Origin: Euglena gracilis
Taxonomy: Eukaryota > Euglenida > Euglenophyceae > Euglenales
DNA: 64,000 bases
Direction: 5' to 3'
Assembly: GCA_039621445.1 (NCBI GenBank)
Contig: CP154955.1
Coordinates: forward strand, 8,172,241-8,236,240
Positions 39,835 through 51,039 of the stretch are shown here, piece by piece. The position numbers and the translations under genes were made by a program. Below the pieces are notes generated by a model that was not told the DNA's origin, searched no databases, and saw only the letters and a list, made by a program, of their open reading frames with translations. Numbering within the stretch: position 1 is the stretch's first letter; each line of letters opens with the position of its first letter.

Positions 39835-41104
39835 TGAGCATCTGGGGGGTTCTTTGGCTGTGAGTGTGCTCAATTAAGGGGGGGGGAGTGGTGTCGGAAA
39901 CCTGCAGAAGGGAATGCCATGAATTTGGCCAATCAAACACCAAGCTTGTTATGGAGTTGATTCAGGTATCACTACCGATGGCCATATGCATTTTCATGGA
40001 CTTTACAAATTTGGTGTATTTTTTGTGCTTTTTGGCTCTTTGGGGATCTGAAAGGTCAGCAACCTTGAACAGGCAAATTTTCAGAACAGGTCAACTGAGC
40101 TTCAATTTCTGGGACAAGCACAGATCAAAGTGCTGGGCCGAAAATATCCCCCCCCCCTGAAAACAGCCAAAAGTTCCATTTTGGGCACTGTTCAAGCAAA
40201 AATTTGTCAAAAATGCAAAAAAAAAAATCGGCGAAAAGAGCTGGAAGGAGAAATTGACTTTTGGTGGGCCTGGTGCCCCCCCTCCCAGTTGCACTAAGGC
40301 TTCTTGTCTGTTTATGACCGGCGCTAACCCCCGCCACCCACAGGGTCGGTCCGGACCCAGCCGAGCAGATTGGGGGGGGGGAGTCGGACTCCCCCCCTGT
40401 GGTCCAGGAGGAGGGGGCACCCCAACCAAAACCCCATACACCCTGCTTACCATGACCCCCCAAAACGACCCCCCCCCCTAAGTGGTCCTCCAGGGTCCAG
40501 CCGGAACACGGATGAAATTTTCTGTAAGGTAAAATGGCCATAAAACAGCTCTTTTTTGAAAAATTTTCCGAAATTTTTTTGACCTGATGGAAAAAATAGT
40601 AGATCACGAATTTCACATAAAAATTCCCCCCAAAAACATGGGGGGTGATATCAAGATTTTGTTTTCCGACCCCCCCCTAAGTGACCCCCCCCCCCTAAGT
40701 GGCCCGCCGGGGTCCTGGCCCCAAGGGTTTTTCTTTTGAGGGTCAAAAGGGGGGGTCATTTGGGGGGTAATGGTACAGCGAAGCCTGCCCTGGAGACCTT
40801 TTATCGTCCTCCATGCGCGTTTTTGGACGCCGACACTCATGGCCTGTGTTCTGCCTCTTTTTTTTATATGCCTTGGCGATTATTTGGGGGTGTCTTTTTG
40901 GCCGCTTTTTGGGGGGGGGTCGCTTGGGGGGGGTTGCGGAGGGAAAACCCCATGCAGTTGTCAGAAAGTCTTGAACAGTTGCGTGCCACTGATTGATAAA
41001 GTCCGATTCACAGCAAACGCAAACAATGTGATGTCCAAGAAAATTTGAAGAACCAAAGCATTTTGGGCAGGTGCTGGGATGTGATTCCACTGGTGTCAGA
41101 TCCC
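39835..41104. repeat. No gene; G-tract elements with TAAGTGGCC word
   Basis: 40471-40490, 40672-40715 and 40745-40775 have poly-C plus CTAAGTGGTCC / CTAAGTGACC / CTAAGTGGCC and poly-G tracts. 40255-40440 is G/C-rich. Long open frames here follow the repeats and change between strands. No motif found. Confidence 0.5.
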
Positions 41105-41253
41105 CTGATTCCACTGGTATCCCCCCCAAGAACACAAGAACAAAGGGGGGGTCCGACCCCACCCGACTCACCTACATTCTTATGCCCCCCCCTTGCTGTT
41201 CCCGTCTCCATAGGAACAGTAAGAAGGGGGAACAGTAAGGGGGGGGGGACTGG
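41105..41253. mobile_element. G-tract palindromic element, TTACTGTTCC word
   Basis: ATCCCCCCCAAGAAC, CCCCCCTTGCTGTTCC, then GGAACAGTAAGAAGGGGG and AACAGTAAGGGGGG. No ORF. Confidence 0.6.
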
Positions 41254-41594
41254 CCAACCAAGTTAGACCACCTAAATGCCAAAAACGCCAAAATGAAGCC
41301 TTTTGGGTTCACATGCTTGAAAATTGCACCTCCACAACATCCATTTTGGCGTTGGTTTGGAGCTTCATGGCCCACCTGCCATTATCTCGAAGCCTGCTCC
41401 AGAGGCCCATGTGATCTGCCTCACTTTCGGAAGTAATGTGTGTTTTCTGGAGATGACAATTCGAAAGATATTTGGTCTTTTGTTGGTTTGGGCAACAATC
41501 ATATGTCCAAGCCGCCAAAGCAATCAAGCCACCAAACAGCTGTTCACAGGAGTTCATCTCTTCCCCCAGGTTCATCAAATGTTCAGCGGCATCA

Positions 41595-41723
41595 ATGGCC
41601 CATTACGCTGATTTGGCATACTGGGATCAACGCTACAAGTGCAACCCACAGCCTTTTGAGTGGTACCAACCTTACTCGCGTTTGCATCCGCGCATTTCAA
41701 GGTGCCTCAGAGCTGGAGCCAAG
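41595..41723 (+). CDS. METTL13/EEF1AKMT4-like methyltransferase, exon 1
   Basis: Reads MAHYADLAYWDQRYKCNPQP then FEWYQPYSRLHPRI...GAK, ending at AAG/GTCTTG. The YWD-x-RY...FxWYxxYxxL pattern is the N-terminal signature of the METTL13/EEF1AKMT family of class I SAM-dependent methyltransferases, several of which methylate Lys in translation elongation factor eEF1A in the cytosol. Either ATG 41595 or ATG 41579 (other frame) is possible; the first gives the conserved frame, and an acceptor CCCCCAG ends at 41569. This exon begins a gene that runs to 54494 with introns of about 4.9, 1.2, 5.7 and 0.6 kb. The exon carrying SAM motif I (GxGxS) should follow but was not found. Confidence 0.75.
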
Positions 41724-41744
41724 GTCTTGATCAAGGCGTCGCTT

Positions 41745-42514
41745 AACCGAAGTGGGGGGGGGTCCCCATGGGGGGGGTCCAGCCTTTCTTCCAGTCAGCA
41801 GCCTTTTTCCAGCCCTGACCCCCCTCCTCCCCATTGACGAGTTTTAATTTTTTTCCAGCCGCTCAAAGGGCAGCTGGAAACGGATTTTCGGATTTTGGGG
41901 GTACATAAATGGGCCAAAAGGGGCCAAAATGTGTTGGATTTGGGCTGGCTCGGCCAAAATCGGTCAGATAATCGATGTTTTGCAAACGTCAGCAAACTTG
42001 GCAGCTTTTTGGGGGCCTTTTTGGAGTTTCGTTTTTTTTGGACCCATATCGAAGCGGGCGGAGCCCAGGTCCAGGGCGGGGGGGGTTCCATGGGGGGGGG
42101 GGAGCAGACCGGCAGCCTTTTTTCCAGCCAGCCCAAATTTTCTAGCCTCTGAGCTGGACCCCCTTGGGGGGGGGGGTCGCTCAGCGACCCCATCGCCTTG
42201 ATCCTTGGATGCGGCACTTCCACACTTGGTGTGCTTAATGCCAACTTATGATGCTGCCCAATTTTGATTCCACGGGGATCCAGAGCTCCAATTTGTACAT
42301 TTTGATTGTATTTCAAAAGGGGGTGGTTTGGGACGTTTTGGGGGAGTGGGGGGGGGTTGCAAGGGGGGAAAGGCAGATGCAACTCAACTGGCCACCCCAG
42401 TTTTTATGCATCTAAGCAACCAGGACGGGGGGATTTGCGGACTTGGGCGAACCACCCCCAAATCATTTCATCAATGGGGTGTTTTTTTGTATGTTGTGAC
42501 CAAATATTAGCTTA
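41745..42514. repeat. Intron repeats: CCAGCC/GGTCC family
   Basis: 41775-42200 has GGGGGTCCAGCC, CAGTCAGCAGCCTTTTTCCA, CCATTGACGAGTTTT and TTTTCCAGC blocks also seen at 54045-54180, 58310-58440 and 62150-62530. Non-coding intron DNA. Confidence 0.6.
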
Positions 42515-42761
42515 CAGTGCAGACAAAAATTACGGTGAGTAAAAATTACGGAGAAAAAAAATTATGGGGAAAATTTTTTGGGGATTTTTGGTGAAAATGA
42601 TGCTTTCCAAAAGGGGCGAAAAAAAAAAGCCCCCAGGACTGACCTGACACGATGTCAGATCAGTCCTCGGGGCTTTGAGAATTCCTTGCGACTGCTGAAT
42701 TGCAATTTTTCTACTCGAAAAAATACATTGTAAATTTCTCTTGCACAGATTGCTTTTACAG

Positions 42762-42885
42762 AATGGATGCATTGGCAGTGCCAAAAACGGTTCTTGATGA
42801 ATTTCATGAATCCAAAGGGCAGCCAAATTTATGGTCCGATGAGTACGCTAAAACGTTACTGACTGAGCGAGGCAACTCGGCGTAA
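42762..42885 (+). pseudogene. Unidentified exon in the TIR transposon
   Basis: After TTTTACAG the frame reads MDALAVPKTVLDEFHESKGQ then PNLWSDEYAKTLLTERGNSA and stops. Length and style suit a transposon exon. A GC/GTAACT donor is possible at 42872. No family recognised. Confidence 0.35.
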
Positions 42886-43027
42886 CTGGTGCTCTGAAGA
42901 GGCATAAGCAGGAGATTTCAAAGACAAAAATCTGCCGTGGACCACCGCTCATAGGTATAATTTTCTGTCAGTGGGTTTTTTTGCAAATTTTATGGTTGAG
43001 GTGGTTGAAACACTGGCAGGCAATTGG

Positions 43028-43253
43028 CCAGTATTACCCTCACCCCCCCTCAAAGTGTCCCTCCCCTCAAAGTGGCCAAAAATTTTGGCAAATTTTGGTT
43101 TACCCCCCTCAAAGTGGCCATTTTCCTTCGGTGCCAAAGGCGCCGAAGGCCAAAAACTGACCCCCCCAAAGTGTCCCCCCCTCGAGAGTGGCCATTTTGG
43201 GGTTCCACGATGCCTGGAGGGTGGCCACTTTGAGGGGGGGGTGAGGGTATGTG
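43028..43253. mobile_element. G-tract palindromic element, TCAAAGTGGCC word (nested)
   Basis: TIR TACCCTCACCCCCC / GGGGGGTGAGGGTA with CTCAAAGTGGCC repeated inside in both orientations around a GGTGCCAAAGGCGCC core. Inserted in the TA-flanked transposon. Related pieces at 44888-45014 and 52725-52775. Confidence 0.8.
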
Positions 43254-43439
43254 CACCAGAAGCGTGGCGTCCTTATGCTGCTACGAGTGACGGGACGGTC
43301 CCCTCTGTGATCCCCATGCTAGAAACCGGGCCATTTTTTTTTTTTGGATTATGCACCTGCTGAACGCACCATGAAATTTGTGATCATGTGTTAGAAACCA
43401 GGCTTTTTTTTGGTTGCACGTTCCATGCGGAATATCCAT

Positions 43440-43621
43440 TTCGCTTTGTCATGGGACTGGGGGGAAATGGTCTGAACTGGGCATTGCAAGCAACCATGCA
43501 GCCTGAACGTCTGTTTCTCTGTGAATGTGGTGCTGAGACTGCAAGGAAATGCACCGTCTGCAGTGAGCATGACTGTGATGGGTGCTTCCCTGACCATTCT
43601 GTTGTAATCTACCCCTTGTAA
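43440..43621 (+). pseudogene. Cys-rich C-terminal segment in the TIR transposon
   Basis: MGLGGNGLNWALQATMQPER then LFLCECGAETARKCTVCSEH, DCDGCFPDH and a stop. The C-x-C-x7-C-x2-C-x3-C-x2-CF-x2-H spacing is a zinc-binding tail reminiscent of piggyBac C-termini, although the TIR and TA duplication are not of that type. Identity uncertain. Confidence 0.4.
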
Positions 43622-43788
43622 ATTGTGAACAGTGTTCACGATGTATCCTAGGGAGATCCAGCTCCGATTTCGTGTCTTGTCTCAAAGGGCGTCGGAAAGG
43701 TGCACTGGGTGAAAATTACGGCGAAAAAAGGTGAAAATCTGGGTCATCACCAAAATTTTATCTCACTGTAATTTTTGTCCGCACTGTA

Positions 43789-44284
43789 ACACCTGCGTAA
43801 CACCACTCCCCGGGGTGGGGGACGGGACCCTGGACCGGAGGGGGGGTCCGGACTCCCCATCTGCCAGGAGGTCCAGGGGGGGGGTACGGGACCCCAAAGA
43901 GGTCAAATCTTCTTTCTGGCGCTTTGCGCCAATTTTTTTCCTTCATTTTTGACATTTTTTTGCCCAAAATGGCACTTTTGGTCATTTTTGGGGTCAAATT
44001 TTTTGGCAATTTTTTGCGGCCCGGCGCTTTGCGCCAGGCCAAAAATCATCATCCGGACTGCGCCACTGTTTAAGTGGGGGGTGTCCCCCCACCACCCTTC
44101 TCCTGGACTAGAGGGGGGTCCGGATCCCCCCCCTCCACCTGCCCTCATATCAAGGCCTGTGATCCAGCACCGAAGCGGAAGGTGCCTTTTTTAGCTTTTT
44201 TTTCATATTTGTGGTTGAATTTCCTTTCAGTTCCAGAGCAGCCCACCCCCCTCAGGGGGGGGTGTGGGTGATTGGTTTTTTTTT
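43789..44284. other. Intron DNA, G-rich and GCGCTTTGCGCC repeats
   Basis: 43800-43880 and 44070-44140 are G/C-tract repeats with GGTCCGGA; 43915-44035 has GGCGCTTTGCGCC hairpins. No gene. Confidence 0.5.
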
Positions 44285-45245
44285 AAAACCTATTTTCTGG
44301 GCCCGACGCCTGTCTTGATTTTCTACTGGCTTAACAGAAATTCAGGCTGAAATTGTTTTGGTCAGTCAATTTCCAACACAGCGCCCGTTTAGGTCACTCG
44401 ATTTCCAAGATGTCCAAGATTTCACCAAAGAATCCGAATCTGACCAGCAACATATTTCAATGTCTTGGAAATCAGCTGACCTGAACAATTTCAGTGTTTC
44501 CACTTTTTTTTGGATATTTTGGTCCTATGGGGTTCTGGAAGCGTTTTGGACCAGACAAAGGCTAAATTTTGCGGTCGGATGATCACAACTGGCTGAAAGT
44601 TGAAAGTAGGATGTCCCAAAAGTAGGATGTGCCATTTTTTCGTCCGTTTGTGGATTTTGCATTGGATGTGCTGGGACGGGATGCCTTATTTGTGCTTTTT
44701 CAGAATTAAGCATTCTGTACAACATGGCCAGATTCAGTTGCCATCGCTGGTCGCCTGATAAGAGAAGCTTTCGATCGAGGGGTGATTTGGCTACTGTTGA
44801 AGCAGATGATCACCTAAATTCAGGAATTTCAGTTTCATTGGACACTTTTTTTGGGGGGTAACATGTTTTACGGTCCGAGATAATTGTCCCCTCCTTTGAA
44901 CCCAAAGAATTCATCCCCCCAAAGTGGCCGATTCCTTGTTCCGGCCCGAGAGTGACCGCTTCCAATGGCCACTTTGGGGGGGGGGAGGGGGACGCTTTTT
45001 TGGGGGGGGTGAGGATGCTGCCAAAATGAGCCTGAAATGGAACAAAGGGTCATTCAGAGAAAAGAAATAAAAAAGGTTGGTCGATTTCCAAGGCATTGAA
45101 ATCTGTTTAGGTCAGTCAATTTCCAAGAAGGCTCCCGTTAATGGGCCAAAAACCACTTTTTTTTGGCAATATTTCCGTCCAGATGGTTCGGTCGAATGAA
45201 ATTCAAGGCAGGCGTGCAGGGCCAGACAAAATAATAATGTTTTTA

Positions 45246-45697
45246 TTACACCTAACGTCCGAATTTTTCGCACTTCAAACCGTATATTTTTGCACTCCCG
45301 GTCAATTTTTTTTGCACTTTATCTCAAAAATGTTTTCATATGAAACCAATTTGCTTGCACTTTATCTCAAAAATGTTTGTGCCTTATCCCAAAAATATTT
45401 GGATCCGTTCCGAAAATTTTTGCACTTGGATCGGGTGTTTTGCACAGTTGCCCTTTGAAGCTTCAATCGACGTGGATCTTTTTTCATTGTCCAGTACGAG
45501 GCATTTTTTTCATGGAGCAAAAATAAAACGACGGAGTGCAATTTTTTTCGGAACAAGTGCAAATATTTTTGTGGAGCAGTGCAATAAGTTTTGGCCTTTG
45601 GGCAATTTTTTTTTGAGGGCGCTGGGCAACCATTTTGATAGGTTGGGGCAACATATTTTTGCCAGGCGTGGGCAAACATTTCAGACACTAGGTGTAA
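45246..45697. mobile_element. TTACACCTA-ended TIR element, nested
   Basis: Ends TTACACCTA (45246-45254) and TAGGTGTAA (45689-45697). Inside, TTTGCACTTTATCTCAAAAA and related units repeat. The 37.4 kb relative of the host element lacks this insert between TTTTAAT and the hairpin, consistent with insertion. Confidence 0.75.
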
Positions 45698-45795
45698 AAT
45701 CGACCGACACTAACGGTTTCAGCAGGGGTGCTGGGCGGTTCACTTCGCTTGCATCGCCCAGCGCCTCTCCTGAAACCGTTGGTGTCGGTCGATTT
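45698..45795. repeat. GC-cored hairpin, diverged copy
   Basis: AATCGACCGACACTAACGG / CCGTTGGTGTCGGTCGATT with inner TTTCAGCAGGGGTGCTGGGC and CGCCCAGCGCCTCTCCTGAA. Both arms have changed together relative to 37383-37471. Confidence 0.88.
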
Positions 45796-46599
45796 GCAAA
45801 CAGGAATTCTTTTGTTGGTTTTTTTTGTGGGAGAACTGATTACAATCATAACCATTTTGGTTTGGGTGCAAGGTAAGGTCTACGTTGTGGCATGAAATCA
45901 GTTGGATTGCAAGCCAGGTGGGTGCCACGCGTCAGCCACATTTTGAACAATATTGGCAACAATTTTCTGTTTTCTTTTTGCCTGCCGCATTTTCAGGCTA
46001 TCTCCAGAACTATAACCATATGAAACAATCTGATCCCACAACCAGAATGGAATGTGATTTTGGAAAATCACAGAAAATCACAGATATTTTGGCCTCGGCC
46101 AGCACGGAAATGGGAGGAACCCTGCATGGGGATGCACCCTCCTGAGGACCTTTGGACCAAGGAGTGGGGAGGGGGGCTGCCTTGCCCAGCGGGTCAACCG
46201 AAGGGGGAGGAATGGCATGCTAAAAACAGCAAAACATCTGTTTCCAAAAGGCATTTTGCATCCCTCAAATCATTCATGGTGTGTTTTGCTTTTCCTTCCA
46301 ATACTTTTTCAGATTGTCGGAGAAAAATGAAGTCTGAGACAATGAAACACAAGTTTTATTGAGAGCTGGAAGCATATTTTTTCGTGCAAAATTTTTATTT
46401 TGATTTCTACCTTGATGGTGTTCAAGATGGATACAACGCCTTTCGCGTCCAAGGCTTTACGCCAACAATATGAATTTTTGCCAAATAATATCTCCCTGGA
46501 TGTGGGCTTCGGCTGACCAAACAACATTCCTTGGGGGATTGTTATTCTGGAAGGAATCAAAAACACAATATGTTTTGCCTTTTGTCATTTTCACCTCAG
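45796..46599. other. Intron DNA, no gene seen
   Basis: Mostly unique sequence. I looked for the GxGxS exon of the methyltransferase here without success. Confidence 0.4.
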
Positions 46600-46686
46600 G
46601 GGAAGAGCTTTATGACGCTGGAAATGTGGCAGAAGTGGTATGCATTGATTTCAGTGGATATGCCGTGGAAGCAATGGAGGCTCGCC
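46600..46686 (+). CDS. METTL13/EEF1AKMT4-like methyltransferase, exon 2
   Basis: After TTCACCTCAG it reads EELYDAGNVAEVVCIDFSGY then AVEAMEAR, ending at CGCC/GTGGAA. L-YDAG...IDFS...V-x-x-M-x-x-R is the segment after SAM motif I. The acidic D of VCIDFS corresponds to the residue that binds the ribose of SAM. The exon starts with two bases completing a codon and ends with one base left over, which fits exon 3. The preceding piece (GxGxS) is missing between 41723 and 46600. Confidence 0.85.
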
Positions 46687-47885
46687 GTGGAATACGGAAG
46701 AATTTCACCCTGCTGCGTTTGTTTTTTTCCCTGTTTTTGTGTGCCGCCACTTGCCTTGTCCGTTTTCTAATGATTCTTTCCAAAATTGGGTGCTCGGGGG
46801 AAAAGGGAGAGGCGTGGACTTTTGGATTCCACGTGTTTCCCACTTGGATTCCACCTGTTTCTTTGTTTCTTGTTTCATGTTTCATTTTGAGGAGAGTTCT
46901 TTTTTTGCCTTCGCAAATAGTATGCTCTAAAAAGATCGCCCACAGGCTGTGACCTCTCCAGTTTGGGCGGATGCATGTGAGACGAGTGCGCCAAAGGCAG
47001 CAGGTTCGACCCCTGCCGGGGTGGGAGGTCACCGGGGTTATCCTGTCTTACGTCTGTCGGTTTTTATAATCCCACCCACTTCATGGTCGATGGCCGGTAG
47101 CTGTACAGACAACAAAAAAACATGTCAAAATGAAAACATGCAAAAGCATGTGAAGTTTTTGTAGGATTTCCTTTTGGAGGGTCAACTCCTACCCCCCCCC
47201 CCCCCAATTTCAATTTCAATTTCAATTTCAAGGCAGCCAAGGTGCCCACCCTGCATGCTGCATGGCTGTTCAATTCGGCTCCTACACCATTGAACGCTTC
47301 ACCGGTCAGCGGGTGCGGGTCAATGAGCTGGGGGGGGATAGATGGGAAGCCCAGCGGTATTGAGGTAGGTGGCGGGGGAGGGTCCCAATCACCCTCCTGG
47401 GGGTATGGTGGTGGGGGGGGGGGTCCGGAACCCCCCCCGCTAGATGTTGGGAGGGGTTGTCCGGACCCCCCCGGCAGGTTCCCAAAATTGTGAAAATTTT
47501 AGTCCAACGCTGCACGCCGTAAGTTGAACAGAAATGCTGCCTGATCTCTGGGCATATTTCACAATTTGACAATTTGAGTGTTAAAAATGCCAAAAAATGA
47601 GCATTTTGATGTATTTTCAAAGGAATATCAGGTATTTCTCAACAATTTTGGCCCGGTTTCCAGCCCTCTGGCAGTCTACAAAACTGAACGCTTACCGGCC
47701 CCCTTTAAGAAGGGGAGGGGTCCCCCCCCCCCCGTGTTGGGGTCTTGGACCCCCCCTCAAGGCTTCCCATACATCCCTGGGACAGGGGGGCAGTTGTGAG
47801 TGGGCCATGGAAAAGGTGTAATGTCTTTAATGTATGTAATGTCATTATGTCATGTCATCTGTAATGTCATCATCTCCAAAAGCAG
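46687..47885. other. Intron; RNA polymerase III B-box-like motif and G-rich repeats
   Basis: GGTTCGACCCC at 47003-47013 with a GCAGG/CCTGC stem looks like a tRNA T-arm, but no matching acceptor stem or A box is evident. 47205-47230 is (ATTTCA)n. 47325-47490 and 47700-47770 are G/C-tract repeats with GGTCCGGA. Confidence 0.45.
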
Positions 47886-48001
47886 CCGGCTTGCAGACGT
47901 ACACCAACATGGATGTCCAAAGCCTGGCCTACCCGGCAGACCATTTTGATATGGTGATCGACAAGGCGACCCTTGACAGTATTTTGTGTGGTCCTGATGA
48001 G
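47886..48001 (+). CDS. METTL13/EEF1AKMT4-like methyltransferase, exon 3
   Basis: Acceptor at 47882 or 47885; both keep the phase from exon 2. Reads GLQTYTNMDVQSLAYPADHF then DMVIDKATLDSILCGPDE, ending GAG/GTATTC. MDV...FDxVIDK-x-TLD-x-x-x-CG is the hallmark motif of this methyltransferase family; the MDV acid lies in the SAM pocket and the DK-TLD segment forms the post-motif loop. Ends in phase 0, matching exon 4, which lies 5.7 kb downstream beyond a recombinase element. Confidence 0.9.
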
Positions 48002-48642
48002 GTATTCTTTTGCTTTGGATCGGCACCAGGGAAGTGTTGGTGCTCATGTGCGCATGGGCGGTCACGCTCACGGACTCGAGCCTCCAATCCGAGGTCACCA
48101 CAACCTCAGGGAAAGCACTCAAAACCAAAGGGCTTCCCATTCAGGATGCGAGCAAACAAACCTCTGTCATCGGTCACTTGCAAATCAATTTTACTGTAAA
48201 TTTGAAAATGCTCAGAATTGAATTTTGGAATCCAGTAACTCATAGAATTTTATAACACACTACATACCTGCAACATGTCGTCTCCCGAAGCAAACAACAC
48301 AGAGGCAGATGCTGGGGACACTTGTTGTTTCTGAAAACAGGAAATATGTTTTTTGCCATTTTTATTTTGGAACTGGCTGCAGATTTCTTTTGTGCTGTGC
48401 GCACCATGCAGCCAGAGATGTTTTGCAAGTTTTGTGACCCGTGAGGGTCCCAGCCAAGTCCCCCCCCCATTGGGGGGGGGGTGGGGGTCGGGTGGGTACC
48501 CCGCCAGAGGCGGTTTCCCCTCTTTTTTTTCGGCGCGAAGTGCCAACAATTTTTTGGACCCGAAAATTGACCCTCCAAAAGTGTCCCCCCCCGAAACCCC
48601 CCCCCCCCCCCCGGGCCCCCAGGTTTCAAAAGGGGGTTTGAC
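48002..48642. other. Intron DNA with C/G-tract palindrome
   Basis: 48455-48500 and 48580-48620 carry C and G tracts around GGTACCCCGCCAGAGGCGG. The long minus-strand frame over 48240-49445 is low-complexity Lys/Cys-rich translation. Confidence 0.5.
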
Positions 48643-49036
48643 ACCCATGAAACATTCGCTGACGTGGGTCTTGAGGACATGTCTCGGCGAGTTAGGCGTC
48701 TTTTGGAGGATGCTAAAAAAGTTCCCATCCTAAAAAAACCTCTGACGGCAGCTTTTAAAGAATATGCTGCAACCACGAAATTCTTCTGCGCCTTCAAAGC
48801 ATTATTTACGTGCACCGCGGATGCAACACTACAGTTTGGTGCCTCTATGGAAAAGCTGGTTTGCCAAGGCGAGGTCCCAATCAATCTTGCATTGCATAAA
48901 ATGAAAATTGTACAGTTCTGCTCCGCGTCAAGAGCGAAAAAAATTTTCTCCAATGTCCGCGAGGCAAAGCATCTTTTTTTTTTGGCATCCAGTGCGTCAC
49001 GTTTTTTTGCATCGCAATCTCCATGGAAAAAAATAT
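48643..49036 (+). other. Unidentified protein-like ORF in intron
   Basis: Reads VGLEDMSRRVRRLLEDAKKV, KKPLTAAFKEYAATTKFFCA and GASMEKLVCQGEVPINLALH. Composition is protein-like and not repeat-derived up to about residue 90. No family recognised. It may be part of a decayed transposon, as may 49523-49636 (LEVVQPLSPRVLAEYFGDDF) and 49806-50018, which ends in an Asp/Glu-rich tail (DDDEDDDNNEDKEEEGE). Confidence 0.3.
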
Positions 49037-50542
49037 AAAAAATTTTCTGCCATGAGCACTGCGGATTTTTTCCTTGCCAGAAATGCCCATTTTCGGCCAT
49101 TTTTTTTTGAGCAAAGCCAACCCAAAAGCACATTAAAGCCTCATTTCCAGGATGAAAAATTTTCCGGGGGTGTCCACCTGGTGGCTTTTCCCCCCCAGTG
49201 TCTAGCAAAATGGCCAGCCAGTGGACCCCCCCCCCTGGATCCTTAAGCAATGGCCTGCCCGAGGTAGTGCTGCACAGGCAGCAAGGAGGGTTTTTTTTGC
49301 AGTTTTCACAGTTTGGGTTTTTTTTGCAGTTTTTTTTGCAGTGTTTTTTTGAGATGAGAACTGCACATGTGCGGATTTTTGCATTTCTTGTCATGCAAAG
49401 AAGAAAAAAGTTGGACGTGATTTTTTGAAGTTTTGACATTACCATCTAAATCATTGCTATTAGCGAGCAGGAATTCCTGAATCGATGGATCCTGCCCCTC
49501 TTCACTTTCTTGTGTCACCAGGCGCGCCTGGAAGTGGTGCAACCACTGTCCCCCAGGGTCTTGGCTGAGTACTTTGGCGATGACTTCATGCTGGATTTCC
49601 GGCTATGGAGTTTTAAAGACTGGACACATGTGTGACAGTAGCTGGTTTGCCAGTGACCACCTTCCACCACAAGGTGAGTGCACCTGGTGGTGTACGGGTT
49701 GTGGCCAATTTTTGGAAATCTGGTGCTCAGGCCGCCACCAATGATGCACCATGTTGCACGATGCAGCATGTCTAATGTCCAATACCTCACAATGCAGCAT
49801 TAGACATGTCATTTGTCTTGTGCCTCAACTGCATCGGTCCGAAGTTTTGGCGATTCTCTGATGGAGCAGTCAGAACCACCGTTCCCAGGATAATACGATC
49901 CTGCAGACGTTCAAGGAGGAGAGCAAATAAAAACTCTGAAGTTCTCAATCAAGACGATGATGAGGATGATGATAATAATGAAGATAAAGAAGAGGAGGGG
50001 GAGATCACTGTTATCTAATTGTTTGAGTTCCACGTTTCCACAAGATTCATTCTCAAAGGGGTGGTAATTCACTTGATTGTTCTTGCCGTTTTTTTTGTTG
50101 AGATTTTTTTTTGAAGTTCATTTTTTGCAATTTTCTTTTTGCAGTGCACCTTTTGACCTGTCCTCCCTCTTGCTAGCGCCACACCCGAGATCTGCCTCCC
50201 CGTGGGATTGGGTTGGGTCCGTAAGGGGCAGGAAGTTTTTTTCCTTGAGGACTGCCCCTTGAGGAACGCCCACGGCCGATCCAGGAATCGAACGGCGCCA
50301 AGAATCAAAAAGTCGGGAAAAACATTTTTTTGACGTTTTGGGTGGATGGGCGATAGTCCAAGGATGCGAGAAATCACTCCCCCCCCCCCGAAGTCGAACC
50401 ATTTTTGCCAGAATGTGGCCATTTTTTTTGGCCATTTTTCTTTTAAATTTTTCATTGAATGTGTTGGGATGGGAAGTTTCCCCCCCATTAATGACCGCAC
50501 TCGGGGTTGGTGCAGGTCAGGCTTCTTTTTTTTTGGTACTAC
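49037..50542. other. Intron DNA; possible transposon exon remnants
   Basis: Candidate coding pieces at 49523-49636 and 49806-50018 (above); 49280-49400 is T/G-rich; 50380-50400 is a C tract. No firm gene. Confidence 0.35.
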
Positions 50543-50757
50543 ACAAAAATCGTCCATGTCACCCGGACACACCGTGTACCCGGGTTATGGGCGCCTTCGG
50601 CGCCCATAACCCGGACACACGGTGTGGCCGGGTTACAATGGACGATTTTTGTCTATATCCGTTGACTAAGAGGCCCAAGACACACACTGTGTCTCGTGGA
50701 ACTTAGCCACGCAATGTCTACCCCGTATTTTTTTTGCGATTTTTTGTCAAATTTTCA

Positions 50758-50895
50758 GTTCACGAGGACACACACTGTGTCTCGTGGACTGCCAGTCCAC
50801 GAGACACAGTGTGTGTCCCAGTCCACGGGGACACACACTGTGTCTCGTGGATTGCCAGTCCACGAGACACAGTGTGTGTCCTCGTGAACTGAAAA
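50758..50895. repeat. Left palindromic array, type 1 copy 2
   Basis: Begins CAGTTCACGAGGACACACAC, includes two CGTGGACTGCCAGTCCACG-type cruciforms and ends GTGTGTCCTCGTGAACTG, so the whole array is itself an inverted repeat. Confidence 0.92.
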
Positions 50896-51039
50896 AATCA
50901 AGAATTCCCACTGGTCCGACCAACAAGTGCCCCCCAATAACTTGGCCTTTCGGCAACTTTTGGCTTGAGCATAAAGGTTTCTCGTGGACAAGTTTTACCA
51001 CATTCCACTACCTGTCCTTGCTGTTTTTTCTTTCGGAAA

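Larger units (their letters stand above)
42515..43786 (+). mobile_element. TA-flanked TIR transposon in methyltransferase intron
   Basis: TIRs CAGTGCRGACAAAAATTAC (left GCAG, right complement GCGG) extend about 25 bp with GTGAG. Flanked by TA on both sides (42513-42514, 43787-43788). The TIR start and TA duplication resemble Tc1/mariner elements, but the encoded pieces do not show a DDE/D signature. A G-tract element (43028-43253) sits inside. 1272 bp. Confidence 0.75.
44285..45795. mobile_element. Decayed type 2 recombinase element
   Basis: 44288-44330 has CTGGGCCCGACGCCTGTCTT, and 44370-44500 and 45085-45140 have diverged GTCAGTCAATTTCCAAG units. 45195-45245 has TCAAGGCAGGCGTGC, and 45698-45795 is the terminal hairpin. 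The same components occur in the 36.1-37.5 kb copy. 44735-44800 holds a GATCGAGGGG repeat and 44888-45014 a TCAAAGTGGCC-type G-tract element. No recombinase ORF. Confidence 0.65.

Noticed and set aside
42840-42886. Missing SAM motif I exon (GNSA before a GTAACT donor)
   Set aside because: It lies inside the TA-flanked transposon, its phase does not fit exon 2, and the first Gly of GxGxS is absent.
46950-47060. tRNA gene
   Set aside because: A T-arm/B-box-like GGTTCGACCCC with a 5-bp stem is present, but no acceptor stem partner, A box or anticodon arm fits at normal spacing.
48240-49445. 401-residue minus-strand ORF
   Set aside because: Low-complexity Lys/Cys/Pro-rich translation across C/G tracts and poly-A/T runs; overlaps sequence that reads better on the other strand.
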